A stretch of DNA of 15,607 nt from Prevotella sp. Lineage in GTDB: Bacteria > Bacteroidota > Bacteroidia > Bacteroidales > Dysgonomonadaceae. A program made the translations under genes and the position numbers. The stretch is from contig JAISES010000117.1 of assembly GCA_031263965.1 (NCBI GenBank), forward strand, positions 1 to 15,607, read 5' to 3'. The notes under the pieces were generated by a model, which ran no database searches, was not told where the DNA came from, and worked only from the letters and a program-made list of their open reading frames with translations. The stretch's first letter is position 1. Every line of letters starts with the position of its first letter. Shown here one piece after another: positions 1-7,651 of this stretch.

Positions 1-2
1 GC

Positions 3-263
3 GCCGATAAGATAAATACTCCTATATTGCTGACGCACGGTACGGTGGATACGAATGTGCCTATCGGCGAAAGCATCCAGATGTATACCGCCCTGAAAAT
101 ATTAGGTAAGCCTGTCGAGTTTATACAGGTGAAGGACGAAAACCACGGGGTGGCAAATTATAAGCGCCGGGTGGAGTGGAATAACTCCATCATGGCATGG
201 TTCGATAAGTGGCTGAAGGATGATAATGGCTGGTGGAAAGCTTTGTTTCCGGATAGTAAGTGA
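3..263 (+). CDS. S9-type (prolyl oligopeptidase/dipeptidyl peptidase family) peptidase, C-terminal end
   Basis: Only the last 86 codons are in the window; the gene starts upstream and the frame is already open at base 3. The visible part is the end of an alpha/beta-hydrolase domain. It has the motif THGTVDTNVP, whose Asp (second D) matches the acid of the Ser-Asp-His triad in the S9 family. The segment QMYTALKILGKPVEF follows, then ENHGV with the likely catalytic His, and a C-terminal amphipathic helix ending in MAWFDKWLKDD. This is the typical order and spacing of S9B/S9C exopeptidases, which remove dipeptides or short peptides from oligopeptides, usually in the periplasm of Bacteroidota. 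The nucleophile Ser and any beta-propeller lie outside the window, so the exact subfamily cannot be given. It ends at TGA, seven bases before a terminator hairpin, and converges with the aldo/keto reductase. Confidence 0.85.
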   Translation, partial: ADKINTPILLTHGTVDTNVPIGESIQMYTALKILGKPVEFIQVKDENHGVANYKRRVEWNNSIMAWFDKWLKDDNGWWKALFPDSK

Positions 264-269
264 TGAATA

Positions 270-302
270 AAAAGGGGCATCGCAATTTGAAATGCCCCTT
301 TT
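270..302. terminator. Bidirectional intrinsic terminator
   Basis: A perfect 11-bp stem is formed by AAAAGGGGCAT (270-280) and ATGCCCCTTTT (292-302), with an 11-nt loop. The flanking A and T runs make it work as an intrinsic terminator in either direction. It lies between the convergent S9 peptidase (stop at 263) and aldo/keto reductase (stop codon at 310-312), so it probably ends both transcripts. Confidence 0.9.
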
Positions 303-309
303 ATTATTG

Positions 310-1266
310 TCATTGCGCCAGAATATCTTCAATCAGCTTTAATTCTTCATCTGAGAACCGGGCATTATCTTTCGCTTTCAGATTGTCCTTAAGTTGTTTC
401 AGCGAACTTGTCCCTACTATAACCGATGTTACTTGTTTATTATGCAGTAACCATGCTAGAGCCATTTCGGCAAGAGTTTGTCCGCGATTAACGGCCAGGT
501 CGTTCAGGGCGGAAACTTTCCTGATAACTTCCGGTGTAATTTCACTTTCTTGCAGGAAACCATGACTCTTATGCGCACGTGACGTTTCCGGAATCCCTTT
601 CAGGTATTTATTGGTGAGAACTCCCTGTGCAAGCGGAGAGAACGCGATGAATCCGACCCCATATTTTTCATTGACAGCCATATGCTCTGCTTCAGGGTTG
701 CGTACCAGCATGCTGTATTTATCCTGATAGATGAGGCAAGGCACGTGGCGGGATTTCAATATATCGTATGCCTGTATCAGTTTTTCGGGCGGATATTTGG
801 ATATTCCTATATATAAGGCCTTTCCCTGACGGACAATATCTACCAATGCTTGCATGGTCTCTTCTATTGGTGTTTGCGGGTCGTAGCGGTGCGAGTAAAA
901 TATGTCGAAATACTCCAGCCCTGTACGCTTAAGGCTCTGATCTATACTGGCCATGATGTATTTACGCGAACCGCCGTCTCCGTACGGGCCGTTCCACATG
1001 GGATGTCCGGCTTTGGATGATATAATCAGTTCATCCCTGTGTCCTTTTAGTTCCTTGCTCAATACTTTTCCGAAATTGGTTTCTGCGCTTCCGGGAGGAG
1101 GCCCATAGTTATTTGCCAGATCGAAATGAGTTATTCCCTTTTCGAATGCATGCAGGATCATAGATGTAGCGACTTCAAAGTCGTCTACATCACCAAAATT
1201 ATGCCACAATCCCAATGATATTTCGGGCAATTGCAGTCCGCTGTTTCCACAAAAATTGTATTTCAT
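310..1266 (-). CDS. Aldo/keto reductase, YghZ/GpcR-like (AKR14-type)
   Basis: This 318-aa protein is a full-length NADPH-dependent aldo/keto reductase with a (beta/alpha)8 barrel. The catalytic tetrad is readable: Asp49 and Tyr54 in FDLANNYGPPPGSAE, Lys85 in SSKAGHPMW, and His126 in FYSHRYDP. The GPPPGSAE segment and the MWNGPYGDGGSRKY loop are typical of the YghZ group, whose E. coli member reduces L-glyceraldehyde 3-phosphate and also acts on methylglyoxal. The cofactor end is near VTSVIVGTSSLKQLKDNL. The start is supported by a purine-rich AAGAAGAG just upstream, an unusually good ribosome site for this phylum. It appears monocistronic: the next gene upstream (lemA) is 178 bp away across repeat remnants. 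Family assignment is firm; the physiological substrate is inferred. Confidence 0.9.
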   Translation of the reverse strand: MKYNFCGNSGLQLPEISLGLWHNFGDVDDFEVATSMILHAFEKGITHFDLANNYGPPPGSAETNFGKVLSKELKGHRDELIISSKAGHPMWNGPYGDGGSRKYIMASIDQSLKRTGLEYFDIFYSHRYDPQTPIEETMQALVDIVRQGKALYIGISKYPPEKLIQAYDILKSRHVPCLIYQDKYSMLVRNPEAEHMAVNEKYGVGFIAFSPLAQGVLTNKYLKGIPETSRAHKSHGFLQESEITPEVIRKVSALNDLAVNRGQTLAEMALAWLLHNKQVTSVIVGTSSLKQLKDNLKAKDNARFSDEELKLIEDILAQ

Positions 1267-1319
1267 GCTCTTCTTTTATTTATATGTGTAATGTCCTGTT
1301 ATCTTGTAACTGAAAAGGC

Positions 1320-1382
1320 CGTCACAAAGGACTGCCCGAAAAAACACAACCGGATTGCTTCGGGTAAACCCTCGCAATGACG
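1320..1382. repeat. Degenerate copy of the CGTCATTGCGAG palindromic repeat
   Basis: The right half reads CGGATTGCTTCGGG then CCCTCGCAATGACG (1351-1382), the same end sequence as the well-formed copy at 7652-7737. The left half is eroded: CGTCA at 1320-1324 and CCGAA at 1336-1340 remain. It lies in the 178-bp gap between the aldo/keto reductase start and the lemA stop, which otherwise shows only the AGAAACTG-type remnant at 1385-1442. No gene was seen in this gap. Confidence 0.7.
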
Positions 1383-1384
1383 AG

Positions 1385-1442
1385 AGAAACTGAACGGATA
1401 AACACGTCATTAATTTTTATTGATTACTTAGAAACAGTTTCT
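1385..1442. repeat. Short AGAAACTG inverted repeat, possible decayed element
   Basis: AGAAACTG (1385-1392) is the exact inverted partner of CAGTTTCT (1435-1442), 58 bp end to end. The right end is itself inside a 13-nt palindrome, AGAAACAGTTTCT (1430-1442). The 8-mer is the outer end of the terminal inverted repeat seen in the larger elements at 11207, 14454 and 15489, so this may be a decayed relative. It lies just after the lemA stop (minus strand) and could fold weakly in the lemA 3' end. Confidence 0.4.
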
Positions 1443-1444
1443 TA

Positions 1445-1996
1445 TTAAAATAATTCTTTAGCATCCACGTTTTGCCTCTGAGTAGCTGTGGCTCGTTCCC
1501 ACTCGTGCTTCTTCATTCCGCTGATACCTGCCACCACATTACAGGGGAAAGTGGTAACCGCATTGTTGTAATCTGTGATAGATGCACTCAGGTAGCGCCT
1601 GCCCGCAGACAGTTGTTCCTCACATTCGTTGAAGCTGTACCGGAGATTGGTGAATTGTTGGCCTGCTTTCAGTTGCGGGTAGTTTTCCACCTGTATCATG
1701 ATCTGTTTCATTATCTTGTCTACGTCCCCATCGCGTACATATTCCTCCGAAGTCCTGTCCTTAGGTACTCTCAGTTGTGTAATTTTCTCCAACACCTCGC
1801 GTTCGAAATCCATGTATTGCTTTACCGTAGCGATGAGATTCGGTATAAGGTCGTTTCTTTTGATGAACAGGGCATCCAGCGAAGAAAAAGCGTTGTCGAT
1901 CTGATTCTTGCGCCTGTTCAATGTATTATACGCATTTATATATACCAATATCAGAATTATAAAAACGGCGATTGCAATGATTAAAGGGTAATTCAT
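1445..1996 (-). CDS. lemA: LemA family membrane protein
   Basis: This 183-aa protein is close to the usual LemA length. It has a short periplasmic N-terminus, one membrane helix at about residues 4-22 (PLIIAIAVFIILILVYINAY), then an all-helical cytoplasmic domain. LemA hallmarks are visible: AYNTLNRRKNQIDNAFSSLD (23-42), KRNDLIPNLIATVKQYMDFE (46-65), YPQLKAGQQFTNL (106-118) and AGRRYLSASITDYNNAVTTFP (131-151). LemA proteins are widespread and their biochemical role is not settled. They are often encoded beside membrane proteins of the TPM/YgcG or DUF3137 type. Here the gene follows the DUF3137-type gene by 6 nt on the same strand, so the two are almost surely cotranscribed and probably act together at the inner membrane. 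The start ATG is followed directly by the membrane helix, as expected. Confidence 0.95.
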   Translation of the reverse strand: MNYPLIIAIAVFIILILVYINAYNTLNRRKNQIDNAFSSLDALFIKRNDLIPNLIATVKQYMDFEREVLEKITQLRVPKDRTSEEYVRDGDVDKIMKQIMIQVENYPQLKAGQQFTNLRYSFNECEEQLSAGRRYLSASITDYNNAVTTFPCNVVAGISGMKKHEWERATATQRQNVDAKELF

Positions 1997-2002
1997 TTTG
2001 TT

Positions 2003-3631
2003 TTATTTTATAGGTTTCCAAATTTTCACATTCAATTTCAGGTCGTCGATAATAGCGAACTGGTCGCAGATATTCTCATAGAATTCGACCAGCAGCTTGT
2101 TATTATCCCTGGTCAATGAACTAAAGAATCCGACTCCAAATTTCGAACTGTTGCTCTGGTTGGTTACGGTTATCTTGCTATTGCTGAAGGCTATGTAGAA
2201 TTGCCCTTTGGTGCGTTTTTCCAGATTTTTTATCCGTTCCATCAATGCCGGGGTCAGGATGTAGCGGGCTTCCACCTGATCGGTACCGTACACATTGAAC
2301 ATATCCATGAACTCCGGATCCTCAAGCATTATTTTTTCACCTATAGCACGAGTGTATCCGTCAGTACTGTCGTTCGAAAAAAAGCCTTTGATACCTCGCT
2401 TCGGCTTGATAAAAACTGTGGATGTGAACGGCTTGTTGAATCCGGCGACAAAAAACTGTCCCGAAAATACATTGTCAGGACTTTCTTTTTCATCGGAGAA
2501 ATTTCGTTTATACGACACCTTCAACTCGCACATAATGAACGGAACACCGTTGTGACGTCCCGATATTTGGTCATTTCCCCGGATGTCGTAATTCTTTTCT
2601 TCGAACAGTCCGCTATCGAGGAATTCGGGTAATCCTACATGGCCCAAAGGTATATACTCTACAGTAGGATTTATATATTTGATAATCCTGCCGAAAACAA
2701 GCTCTTCGAAAGATTCGCCCGTAGTAGCGGAAGGGTTGGATTTCGTCTCTGCTTTCTTTTGGTATCTCTTTTTTACTACAAAACTGTATACAACAGAGGC
2801 AACGATCATAATCACGATAAACGGAACTGTAAATTTAGGGGTAGAATAGTCTCCGGCAGCAACAGGCGTGTAAGACGAGTATATGTAATATCCGGCAATC
2901 CCCAGTATTACAATGGCAATGATGGCTATAAGCATCACTGTGGCGTTGCGCGTACCCTTGCGTTGCTTGTCGATACCTTCGATCGTTTCCTTCATGTTCT
3001 CGTCCAGAAACACTCTGAACTCCTCCACCGGCCTTACCGGGGTATAGACGGCCTCTTCGGCAGGGTCTTCGCCGTTACCGTCATCTCCGTACAATACATC
3101 TCTTATCTCGTTCAGTTTTTGTATATTACCTCCACTCAGCAATATTTTTGCATCGGGTATATATAACTTACCCAACGGCAAGTTGAAAATTTTCGTATCG
3201 TTGCTCAGAGTGATTCCTATAAAAGTGACAGGACACATTTTTAAATTTATTTTCAACAGCGGAATAGTGATTTTATGCTCTACAAATTCTGATACGCCTG
3301 CCGCTTTCCCTCCGCTTTCGATCCTGCTGATTAGATCTTCAATCTGCCGGGGGCGTTTACTCAATTTCCATATATTGTAAAATGGGTACAACACACAACC
3401 GGCAAGCACAGCCATGAAAACATATTTCACATAGGCCGGGGCATTTTCCTCTCCGCCAAATGCATCGGATACAATTTTCAAGACATCGGCGCCCGTTCCT
3501 TTTATCAGAAAGGCGATGAGGCTTATTATCAGGATGGCAACAAGGCAAATGATCCCGTAATTGATGAGGACAAGTTTTTTGTCGCGCCGGTGTTCCTGTA
3601 GCAGGAGTTCCCGTAGTCTGTGTGTGGTCAT
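2003..3631 (-). CDS. DUF3137-type membrane protein with an extra N-terminal TM hairpin
   Basis: This 542-aa protein has four predicted membrane helices in two hairpins. The first is at about 21-43 and 69-89. A soluble segment follows (115-180, including MCPVTFIGITLSNDTKIFNL) and an acidic linker near 183-205. The second hairpin is at about 230-252 and 268-286. A C-terminal soluble domain (305-542) carries the features I associate with DUF3137: ISGRHNGVPFIMCELKV, FSGQFFVAGFNKPF, and YGTDQVEARYILTPALMERI followed by GQFYIAFSNSKITV. The molecular function of DUF3137 is unknown. It is the first gene of a two-gene unit with lemA, 6 nt apart. Both hairpins are preceded by a charged helix, which suggests an internal duplication. 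A TAnnTTTG promoter sits about 30 bp upstream of the start. The domain name is from memory of the family; the topology is read from the sequence. Confidence 0.8.
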   Translation of the reverse strand: MTTHRLRELLLQEHRRDKKLVLINYGIICLVAILIISLIAFLIKGTGADVLKIVSDAFGGEENAPAYVKYVFMAVLAGCVLYPFYNIWKLSKRPRQIEDLISRIESGGKAAGVSEFVEHKITIPLLKINLKMCPVTFIGITLSNDTKIFNLPLGKLYIPDAKILLSGGNIQKLNEIRDVLYGDDGNGEDPAEEAVYTPVRPVEEFRVFLDENMKETIEGIDKQRKGTRNATVMLIAIIAIVILGIAGYYIYSSYTPVAAGDYSTPKFTVPFIVIMIVASVVYSFVVKKRYQKKAETKSNPSATTGESFEELVFGRIIKYINPTVEYIPLGHVGLPEFLDSGLFEEKNYDIRGNDQISGRHNGVPFIMCELKVSYKRNFSDEKESPDNVFSGQFFVAGFNKPFTSTVFIKPKRGIKGFFSNDSTDGYTRAIGEKIMLEDPEFMDMFNVYGTDQVEARYILTPALMERIKNLEKRTKGQFYIAFSNSKITVTNQSNSSKFGVGFFSSLTRDNNKLLVEFYENICDQFAIIDDLKLNVKIWKPIK

Positions 3632-3661
3632 GGGTTAAAGTTTGAATTTTGGTATATGAAG

Positions 3662-3690
3662 CAAAGGTAATTTTTTTTTGGAAAAACAAA
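3662..3690 (-). promoter_or_regulatory. Promoter for the DUF3137-lemA unit
   Basis: On the minus strand, TACCTTTG (complement of 3662-3669) matches the Bacteroidota -7 consensus TAnnTTTG. A TTTG (complement of 3687-3690) lies 17 bp further upstream as a -33 candidate, slightly short of the usual 19-21 bp spacing. Predicted initiation near 3655 gives a leader of roughly 25 nt before the ATG at 3631. Confidence 0.65.
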
Positions 3691-3744
3691 AGGACTGATC
3701 ATATAAAAAGACAAATTAATTATGAACAATTGACCGATTTATAC

Positions 3745-3752
3745 TACTTTTG
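3745..3752 (+). promoter_or_regulatory. Promoter -7 element for the hpt-adk-obgE run
   Basis: TACTTTTG matches TAnnTTTG exactly and lies 34 bp before the hpt ATG, a normal leader length. I see no good -33 TTTG at the expected distance, which is AT-rich. With the promoter at 3662-3690 on the other strand, the 155-bp gap (3632-3786) is a divergent promoter region. Confidence 0.55.
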
Positions 3753-3786
3753 CATTTTAATAATATTTAAGACAGGAAAGTCCCCT

Positions 3787-4326
3787 ATGAAGACGGTCAA
3801 AATTAAAGATAAAGAATTCGAACTGTTTCTTACTCAGTATGTAATAGAAAATGCCATAGACAAAGTAGCAGCGCAGTTGAACAAAGATATGGCAGGCAAA
3901 GATCCCCTGTTTGTTTGTGTATTGAACGGTTCGTTCATATATGCGGCCGAATTGATGAAACGGGTAACAATACCTTGTGAAGTTTCTTTTGTAAAGGTCG
4001 CTTCATATAAGGGTGCGGCTTCTACCGGTAAACTGAAAGAAATATACGGGCTCGAAGAAGATATAAAAGATCGCACTGTAGTTATTGTAGAAGATATTGT
4101 AGATACAGGGTATACAATGACCCTGATGCTTGAACAACTGAATTGTGATGAGCCGAAAGAAATATTTGTTTCTACCCTGTTGTTGAAACCGGATGCTCTG
4201 AAACAACCGGTTCAACTGGATTATGTGGCGCTGGAGATTCCTAATGACTTTATAGTAGGATATGGCCTCGACTATGACGGATATGGCCGTAATCTTTCCG
4301 ATATATATAAAATAAAGAACTCATAA
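3787..4326 (+). CDS. hpt: Hypoxanthine phosphoribosyltransferase
   Basis: This 179-aa purine-salvage enzyme transfers phosphoribose from PRPP to hypoxanthine or guanine in the cytoplasm. The PRPP-binding loop VVIVEDIVDTGYTM (98-111) has the paired acids Glu102-Asp103. The flexible catalytic loop is SYKGAAST (73-80), and the purine-binding end is IPNDFIVGYGLDYDGYGRNL (151-170). The frame is open further upstream, but the ATG at 3787 gives the standard N-terminus and length and sits just after the predicted promoter, so earlier starts are not used. It is followed by adk after 35 bp, with a hairpin overlapping the hpt stop codon. The hpt-adk-obg order, as I recall it, is common in Bacteroidales. 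Confidence 0.95.
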   Translation: MKTVKIKDKEFELFLTQYVIENAIDKVAAQLNKDMAGKDPLFVCVLNGSFIYAAELMKRVTIPCEVSFVKVASYKGAASTGKLKEIYGLEEDIKDRTVVIVEDIVDTGYTMTLMLEQLNCDEPKEIFVSTLLLKPDALKQPVQLDYVALEIPNDFIVGYGLDYDGYGRNLSDIYKIKNS

Positions 4327-4355
4327 CTTCCTGAATAATTGAAATTCAGAGTTAT
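4323..4355 (+). promoter_or_regulatory. Intercistronic hairpin between hpt and adk
   Basis: ATAACT (4323-4328), a 2-nt bulge and CTGAAT (4331-4336) pair with ATTCAG (4344-4349) and AGTTAT (4350-4355), giving 12 base pairs around a 7-nt loop. The hairpin covers the hpt stop codon and ends 6 nt before the adk ATG. There is no U-tract after it, so it is unlikely to be a normal terminator. An RNA-stability or translation-tuning role is inference. Confidence 0.5.
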
Positions 4356-4361
4356 AACCTC

Positions 4362-4940
4362 ATGAAAATGTTAAATATAATAATCTTTGGAGCTCCGGGC
4401 TCCGGCAAAGGTACTCAGAGTGAATACCTGATTAAGAAGTATAACCTTGCACACATTTCGACAGGCGATGTTTTGCGTGCCGAAATGAAAAATGGCACAG
4501 AACTTGGAAAATTGGCCGAAGGATACATATCAAGAGGGCAATTGGTTCCTGATGATGTTGTAATAGGTATGCTGGGGCATGTGCTCGACAGCAAGAAAGA
4601 CGTTGCCGGCGTGGTATTTGACGGTTTTCCACGTACGCTTCCTCAGAGTAATGCATTGGATAATCTGCTGAAAGAAAGAGGAGAAGAGGTCTCTGTCGTC
4701 GTTAGTCTCGAAGTAGAAGACCCTGAGTTGATAGATCGTCTGATAAAACGCGGACAGCAGTCGGGCCGTTCAGACGATAATCTGGAGACTATAAAATCCC
4801 GTCTCGATGTGTATAAGGATCAGACTTCCCCGCTGAAAGAGCATTACAAGAATACAGGTAAACTTGCATCGGTAAAAGGGGTAGGAACAATAGATGAAAT
4901 ATTCGTCCTGATATCGGAGGCTGTCGATAAAGTAAAATAA
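4362..4940 (+). CDS. adk: Adenylate kinase, short-LID type
   Basis: This 192-aa cytoplasmic enzyme interconverts ATP + AMP with 2 ADP. The P-loop is GAPGSGKGT (10-18). The AMP-binding region includes HISTGDVLRAEM (31-42), and DGFPRT is at 87-92. The LID is the short form (GQQSGRSDDN, 131-140), without the inserted zinc or beta domain of long bacterial forms. The end of the core reads YKDQTSPLKEHY. The ATG at 4368 (residue 3) is an equally possible start. It is the middle gene of hpt-adk-obgE: 35 bp after hpt and 77 bp before obgE, with hairpins in both gaps. Confidence 0.96.
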   Translation: MKMLNIIIFGAPGSGKGTQSEYLIKKYNLAHISTGDVLRAEMKNGTELGKLAEGYISRGQLVPDDVVIGMLGHVLDSKKDVAGVVFDGFPRTLPQSNALDNLLKERGEEVSVVVSLEVEDPELIDRLIKRGQQSGRSDDNLETIKSRLDVYKDQTSPLKEHYKNTGKLASVKGVGTIDEIFVLISEAVDKVK

Positions 4941-4959
4941 TAAATTAATTATATACAGG

Positions 4960-4993
4960 GGAAGTTATAGATCTTGACTGATTTATGACTTCC
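4960..4993 (+). promoter_or_regulatory. Intercistronic hairpin between adk and obgE
   Basis: GGAAGTTATA (4960-4969) pairs with TATGACTTCC (4984-4993): a full 10-bp RNA stem with one G-U pair and a 14-nt loop. It is followed by TTTGTTGTCT rather than a clean U-tract, so it is a poor terminator but could partly attenuate read-through into obgE or protect the upstream mRNA end. Its left arm shares nine bases (GGAAGTTAT) with the complement of 4323-4331 at the hpt-adk gap. Confidence 0.45.
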
Positions 4994-5017
4994 TTTGTTG
5001 TCTAAAAAAGATAAACG

Positions 5018-6187
5018 ATGGCAGAGTCGAATTTTATAGATTACGTCAAAATATATTGCCGCTCGGGTAAGGGCGGTAGAGGTTCTACTCATTTTCGCCG
5101 CGAAAAATATATACCGAAAGGCGGGCCCGACGGAGGAAACGGAGGAAACGGAGGAGATGTTATCCTTCGTGGAAACCGTAATATGTGGACATTGCTCCAT
5201 CTGAAATATCAGCGGCATATACTGGCCGGACATGGAGAAGGAGGTTCGCGCAGGATGAGCTCAGGTAAAAGCGGTGAATCCAAAGTTATAGATGTGCCTT
5301 GTGGAACAGTCGCTTATGATGCCGAAACGGGAGAATATCTATGTGATGTGACGGAAGACGGACAGGAGGTAACGCTGCTCAAAGGTGGGCGCGGCGGTCT
5401 GGGAAATACCCGGTTCAAGACTCCTACGAATCAGGCTCCACGCTATGCGCAGCCGGGAGAGCCTTATCAGGAGCGCAAGGTTATTTTCGAGTTGAAAGTT
5501 CTGGCCGATGTCGGACTTGTAGGTTTTCCCAATGCTGGAAAATCCACACTGCTGTCTGTGGTGAGCGCCGCCAAACCCAAAATAGCAAACTATCCGTTTA
5601 CCACCCTCGAACCAAAAATAGGAATTGTAGGTTACCGCGACTATAAATCGTTTGTGATGGCCGATATTCCGGGAATAATAGAAGGAGCCAGCGAGGGCAA
5701 AGGTTTAGGCCTTCGTTTCTTGCGCCATATAGAGCGCAACTCCCTGTTATTGTTTATGGTTGAAGCCGATGCCGGCGACATTCATCAGGAATACAGGATA
5801 TTGCTCAACGAACTGGCTAACTACAATCCCGAACTTCTCGATAAGCGCCGTGTGTTGGCCATATCCAAATCGGATATGCTCGATGAGGAATTAATGGAGG
5901 CTTTGGCGGCTGATTTGCCCGATATACCGCATATTTTTATTTCGTCTGTTACAGGCTATAATATCGCAGCCTTGAAAGACCTGTTGTGGAACGAGCTGAA
6001 TGCAAATGGTGAATACAAAAAAACATTTGAAAGCATGACTCACCGTAATCTGGATATACGTACTATAGAATTCGAGGATGACGATGATATTCCGGAGGAT
6101 GACGACGATGAGGAAAATTGGGATGACGACGATGATTTTGACGCTGACTTCTATTACGGGGACGGCGAAGAATTTGAAGAAAAGTAA
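5018..6187 (+). CDS. obgE: Obg family GTPase (ribosome assembly)
   Basis: This 389-aa protein is a ribosome-associated GTPase of 50S maturation and stress signalling. The N-terminal Obg fold (about 1-158) has the glycine-rich loops [20 protein letters not shown] and GGRGGLGN. The G domain follows: G1 GFPNAGKST (169-177), G2 threonines near 195-196 (YPFTTLEP), G3 DIPG (216-219), G4 SKSD (283-286, in place of the canonical NKxD) and G5 SSVTG (309-313). The C-terminal tail (about 352-389) is almost entirely acidic, with runs of Asp coded by repeated GAT/GAC. Acidic Obg tails vary among species and this is a long one. The ATG gives the canonical start. The next gene begins 22 nt after the stop, so it is likely cotranscribed. 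Confidence 0.96.
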   Translation: MAESNFIDYVKIYCRSGKGGRGSTHFRREKYIPKGGPDGGNGGNGGDVILRGNRNMWTLLHLKYQRHILAGHGEGGSRRMSSGKSGESKVIDVPCGTVAYDAETGEYLCDVTEDGQEVTLLKGGRGGLGNTRFKTPTNQAPRYAQPGEPYQERKVIFELKVLADVGLVGFPNAGKSTLLSVVSAAKPKIANYPFTTLEPKIGIVGYRDYKSFVMADIPGIIEGASEGKGLGLRFLRHIERNSLLLFMVEADAGDIHQEYRILLNELANYNPELLDKRRVLAISKSDMLDEELMEALAADLPDIPHIFISSVTGYNIAALKDLLWNELNANGEYKKTFESMTHRNLDIRTIEFEDDDDIPEDDDDEENWDDDDDFDADFYYGDGEEFEEK

Positions 6188-6209
6188 GAAACTGCAAAAC
6201 AGACCGGTT

Positions 6210-6977
6210 ATGAAAACGATATTATTATGGCTCGTCCTTTTCGGAGTGTTAAGTGCCAATGCTCAGACCACCGAAAATAAAAAGTATACGATATTATTGA
6301 CCGGAGCATCATTTGCATCATCTAACAATGGATGGTTCGAACTCGGATGTAAATATCTTGATGCAACCCCGATAAACAAAGCTGTTCCGGGCGAAGCTAT
6401 TGCCGATGCGGCGAATCATCTAATAAAGGGAGAGATGTATACAGGTCAGCAGCTCGAAAACATCGATGCCTTTGTTATAATGCAGGTTCATGATAAGGAT
6501 GTAGCGAATAAATTGGGGTTGAAAGAAAAGTATCAGGACTATCCGTCTCCATTCGACAGATCCGATTATGCAGCGGCTTACGACTATGTTATTAAACGAT
6601 ATATATCGGATTGTTATAATTTGAAATTTGACAAAGGCTCTAAGTATTATAATACAAAGAGCGGTAAACCTGCCATTATCGTGCTTTGCACTCACTGGCA
6701 CGATGCCCGCGCTGTTTATAATCCTGCCATCCGGATTTTAGCTGCACGCTGGGGATTTCCGGTCGTTGAGTTCGATAAGTATATAGGTTTCTCAAAAGAA
6801 TCTTTGCATCCTGTAACAGGTATGCAATACAGCCTGATTTATTCGAATGATACGGAAAAGATAAACGGAGAAGAATTTGGCTGGCATCCGGCCGATGGGC
6901 AAGATAAATATATTCAGCAGCGTATGGCTGCTATCTTTGCAGGGTTGATGAAAACAGCTCTGCCTTTAAAACCATAA
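6210..6977 (+). CDS. Secreted SGNH-hydrolase-like protein (DUF5040-like)
   Basis: This 255-aa protein begins with a clear Sec signal peptide (MKTILLWLVLFGVLSANA, cut before Gln19), so the mature protein is periplasmic or outer-membrane associated. SGNH-like blocks are visible: GASFAS (32-37) with Ser34 as nucleophile candidate, Gly61 in NKAVPGEAI as block II, the HDKDV segment (94-98) near block III, and EEFGWHPADGQDKYIQQRMA (221-240) as block V with His226. The overall pattern resembles a Bacteroidota family I recall as DUF5040, whose substrate is unknown. The ATG at 6210 is chosen over in-frame ATGs from 6078, because those lie inside obgE and lack a signal peptide. It follows obgE by 22 nt and overlaps the next gene by one base (TAATG), so the two downstream genes are translationally coupled. 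Confidence 0.75.
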   Translation: MKTILLWLVLFGVLSANAQTTENKKYTILLTGASFASSNNGWFELGCKYLDATPINKAVPGEAIADAANHLIKGEMYTGQQLENIDAFVIMQVHDKDVANKLGLKEKYQDYPSPFDRSDYAAAYDYVIKRYISDCYNLKFDKGSKYYNTKSGKPAIIVLCTHWHDARAVYNPAIRILAARWGFPVVEFDKYIGFSKESLHPVTGMQYSLIYSNDTEKINGEEFGWHPADGQDKYIQQRMAAIFAGLMKTALPLKP

Positions 6978-7606
6978 TGCTTTATTCCAGAGAATATATA
7001 ACGGAATCTACCCTTCTGGGAATTTGGAAAACAGAAGAAACCCGGGATGAGTTGCTTTCCATGCTTTGTCATCACGAATGGATCCAGAATATATATTCCA
7101 TAAAGTCAGAGTCGCGTGTGTTGGAAATACTGGCCGCACGCGTATTACTCAAGGAGCTTCTCGGAGAAGAAAAGGAAATTTGCTATAATTCATCGGGAAA
7201 ACCTTTTCTTACAGATGGATCATATCATATAAGTGTATCGCATACGCGTGGATACGTTGGCGTGGCACTGAATAAAGATAAGTTTCCGGGCCTTGACCTG
7301 GAACAAATATCCGGAAAGATATTCAGAGTGCGCAGCCGGCTTATTTCTTCACATGAGTATATCGATAGGGATAACGAATTGATACATCTGTTGTTGCACT
7401 GGTCGGCAAAAGAAGCGATGATTAAATTCCTGGATGTTGAGGGCATCGATATTCGCAGGCATTTGTTTGTTGACCGGTTTATCCCGCGCCAAAAGGGATG
7501 TTTTCCGGCTTCGGAAAGCAGGACAGAAACCCATTATCAGTTCGATGTTTACTATCGGGTGGAAAAAGATTTTGTTGTAGTTTGCCTTGAAGCGAATGCC
7601 TTTTAA
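6977..7606 (+). CDS. 4'-phosphopantetheinyl transferase superfamily protein
   Basis: This 209-aa Sfp/AcpT-type enzyme attaches the phosphopantetheine arm of CoA to a serine of a carrier protein. The family motifs are present: SVSHTRGYVGVAL (86-98), GLDLE (105-109) with Mg-binding Asp107 and Glu109, and WSAKEAMIKF (142-151) with Lys145-Glu146. An N-terminal half-domain (1-80) with LAARVLLKELLGEE and NSSGKPFLTDGSYHISVSH fits the two-half Sfp fold. No carrier protein, PKS or NRPS gene is in the window, so the substrate is probably fatty-acid ACP or a carrier encoded elsewhere. Its start codon overlaps the stop of the SGNH-like gene (TAATG). The gene ends 45 bp before a palindromic repeat that lies between it and the convergent pepE-type gene. 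Confidence 0.85.
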   Translation: MLYSREYITESTLLGIWKTEETRDELLSMLCHHEWIQNIYSIKSESRVLEILAARVLLKELLGEEKEICYNSSGKPFLTDGSYHISVSHTRGYVGVALNKDKFPGLDLEQISGKIFRVRSRLISSHEYIDRDNELIHLLLHWSAKEAMIKFLDVEGIDIRRHLFVDRFIPRQKGCFPASESRTETHYQFDVYYRVEKDFVVVCLEANAF

Positions 7607-7651
7607 TAAGAGCCTGTTTCAATTTTGCCTGACAAATAAACAGAAAGATTT

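Noticed and set aside
1472..1984. Long plus-strand open frame opposite lemA (170 codons)
   Set aside because: Cys/His/Leu-rich composition without domain motifs, and it lies fully antisense to a clear lemA gene.
4991..4997. TTCCTTTG as an internal obgE promoter
   Set aside because: The conserved A of TAnnTTTG is missing and it overlaps the hairpin; read-through from adk is more likely.
6078..6209. Earlier in-frame starts for the SGNH-like gene
   Set aside because: They overlap the acidic tail of obgE and would hide a clear signal peptide that begins at 6210.
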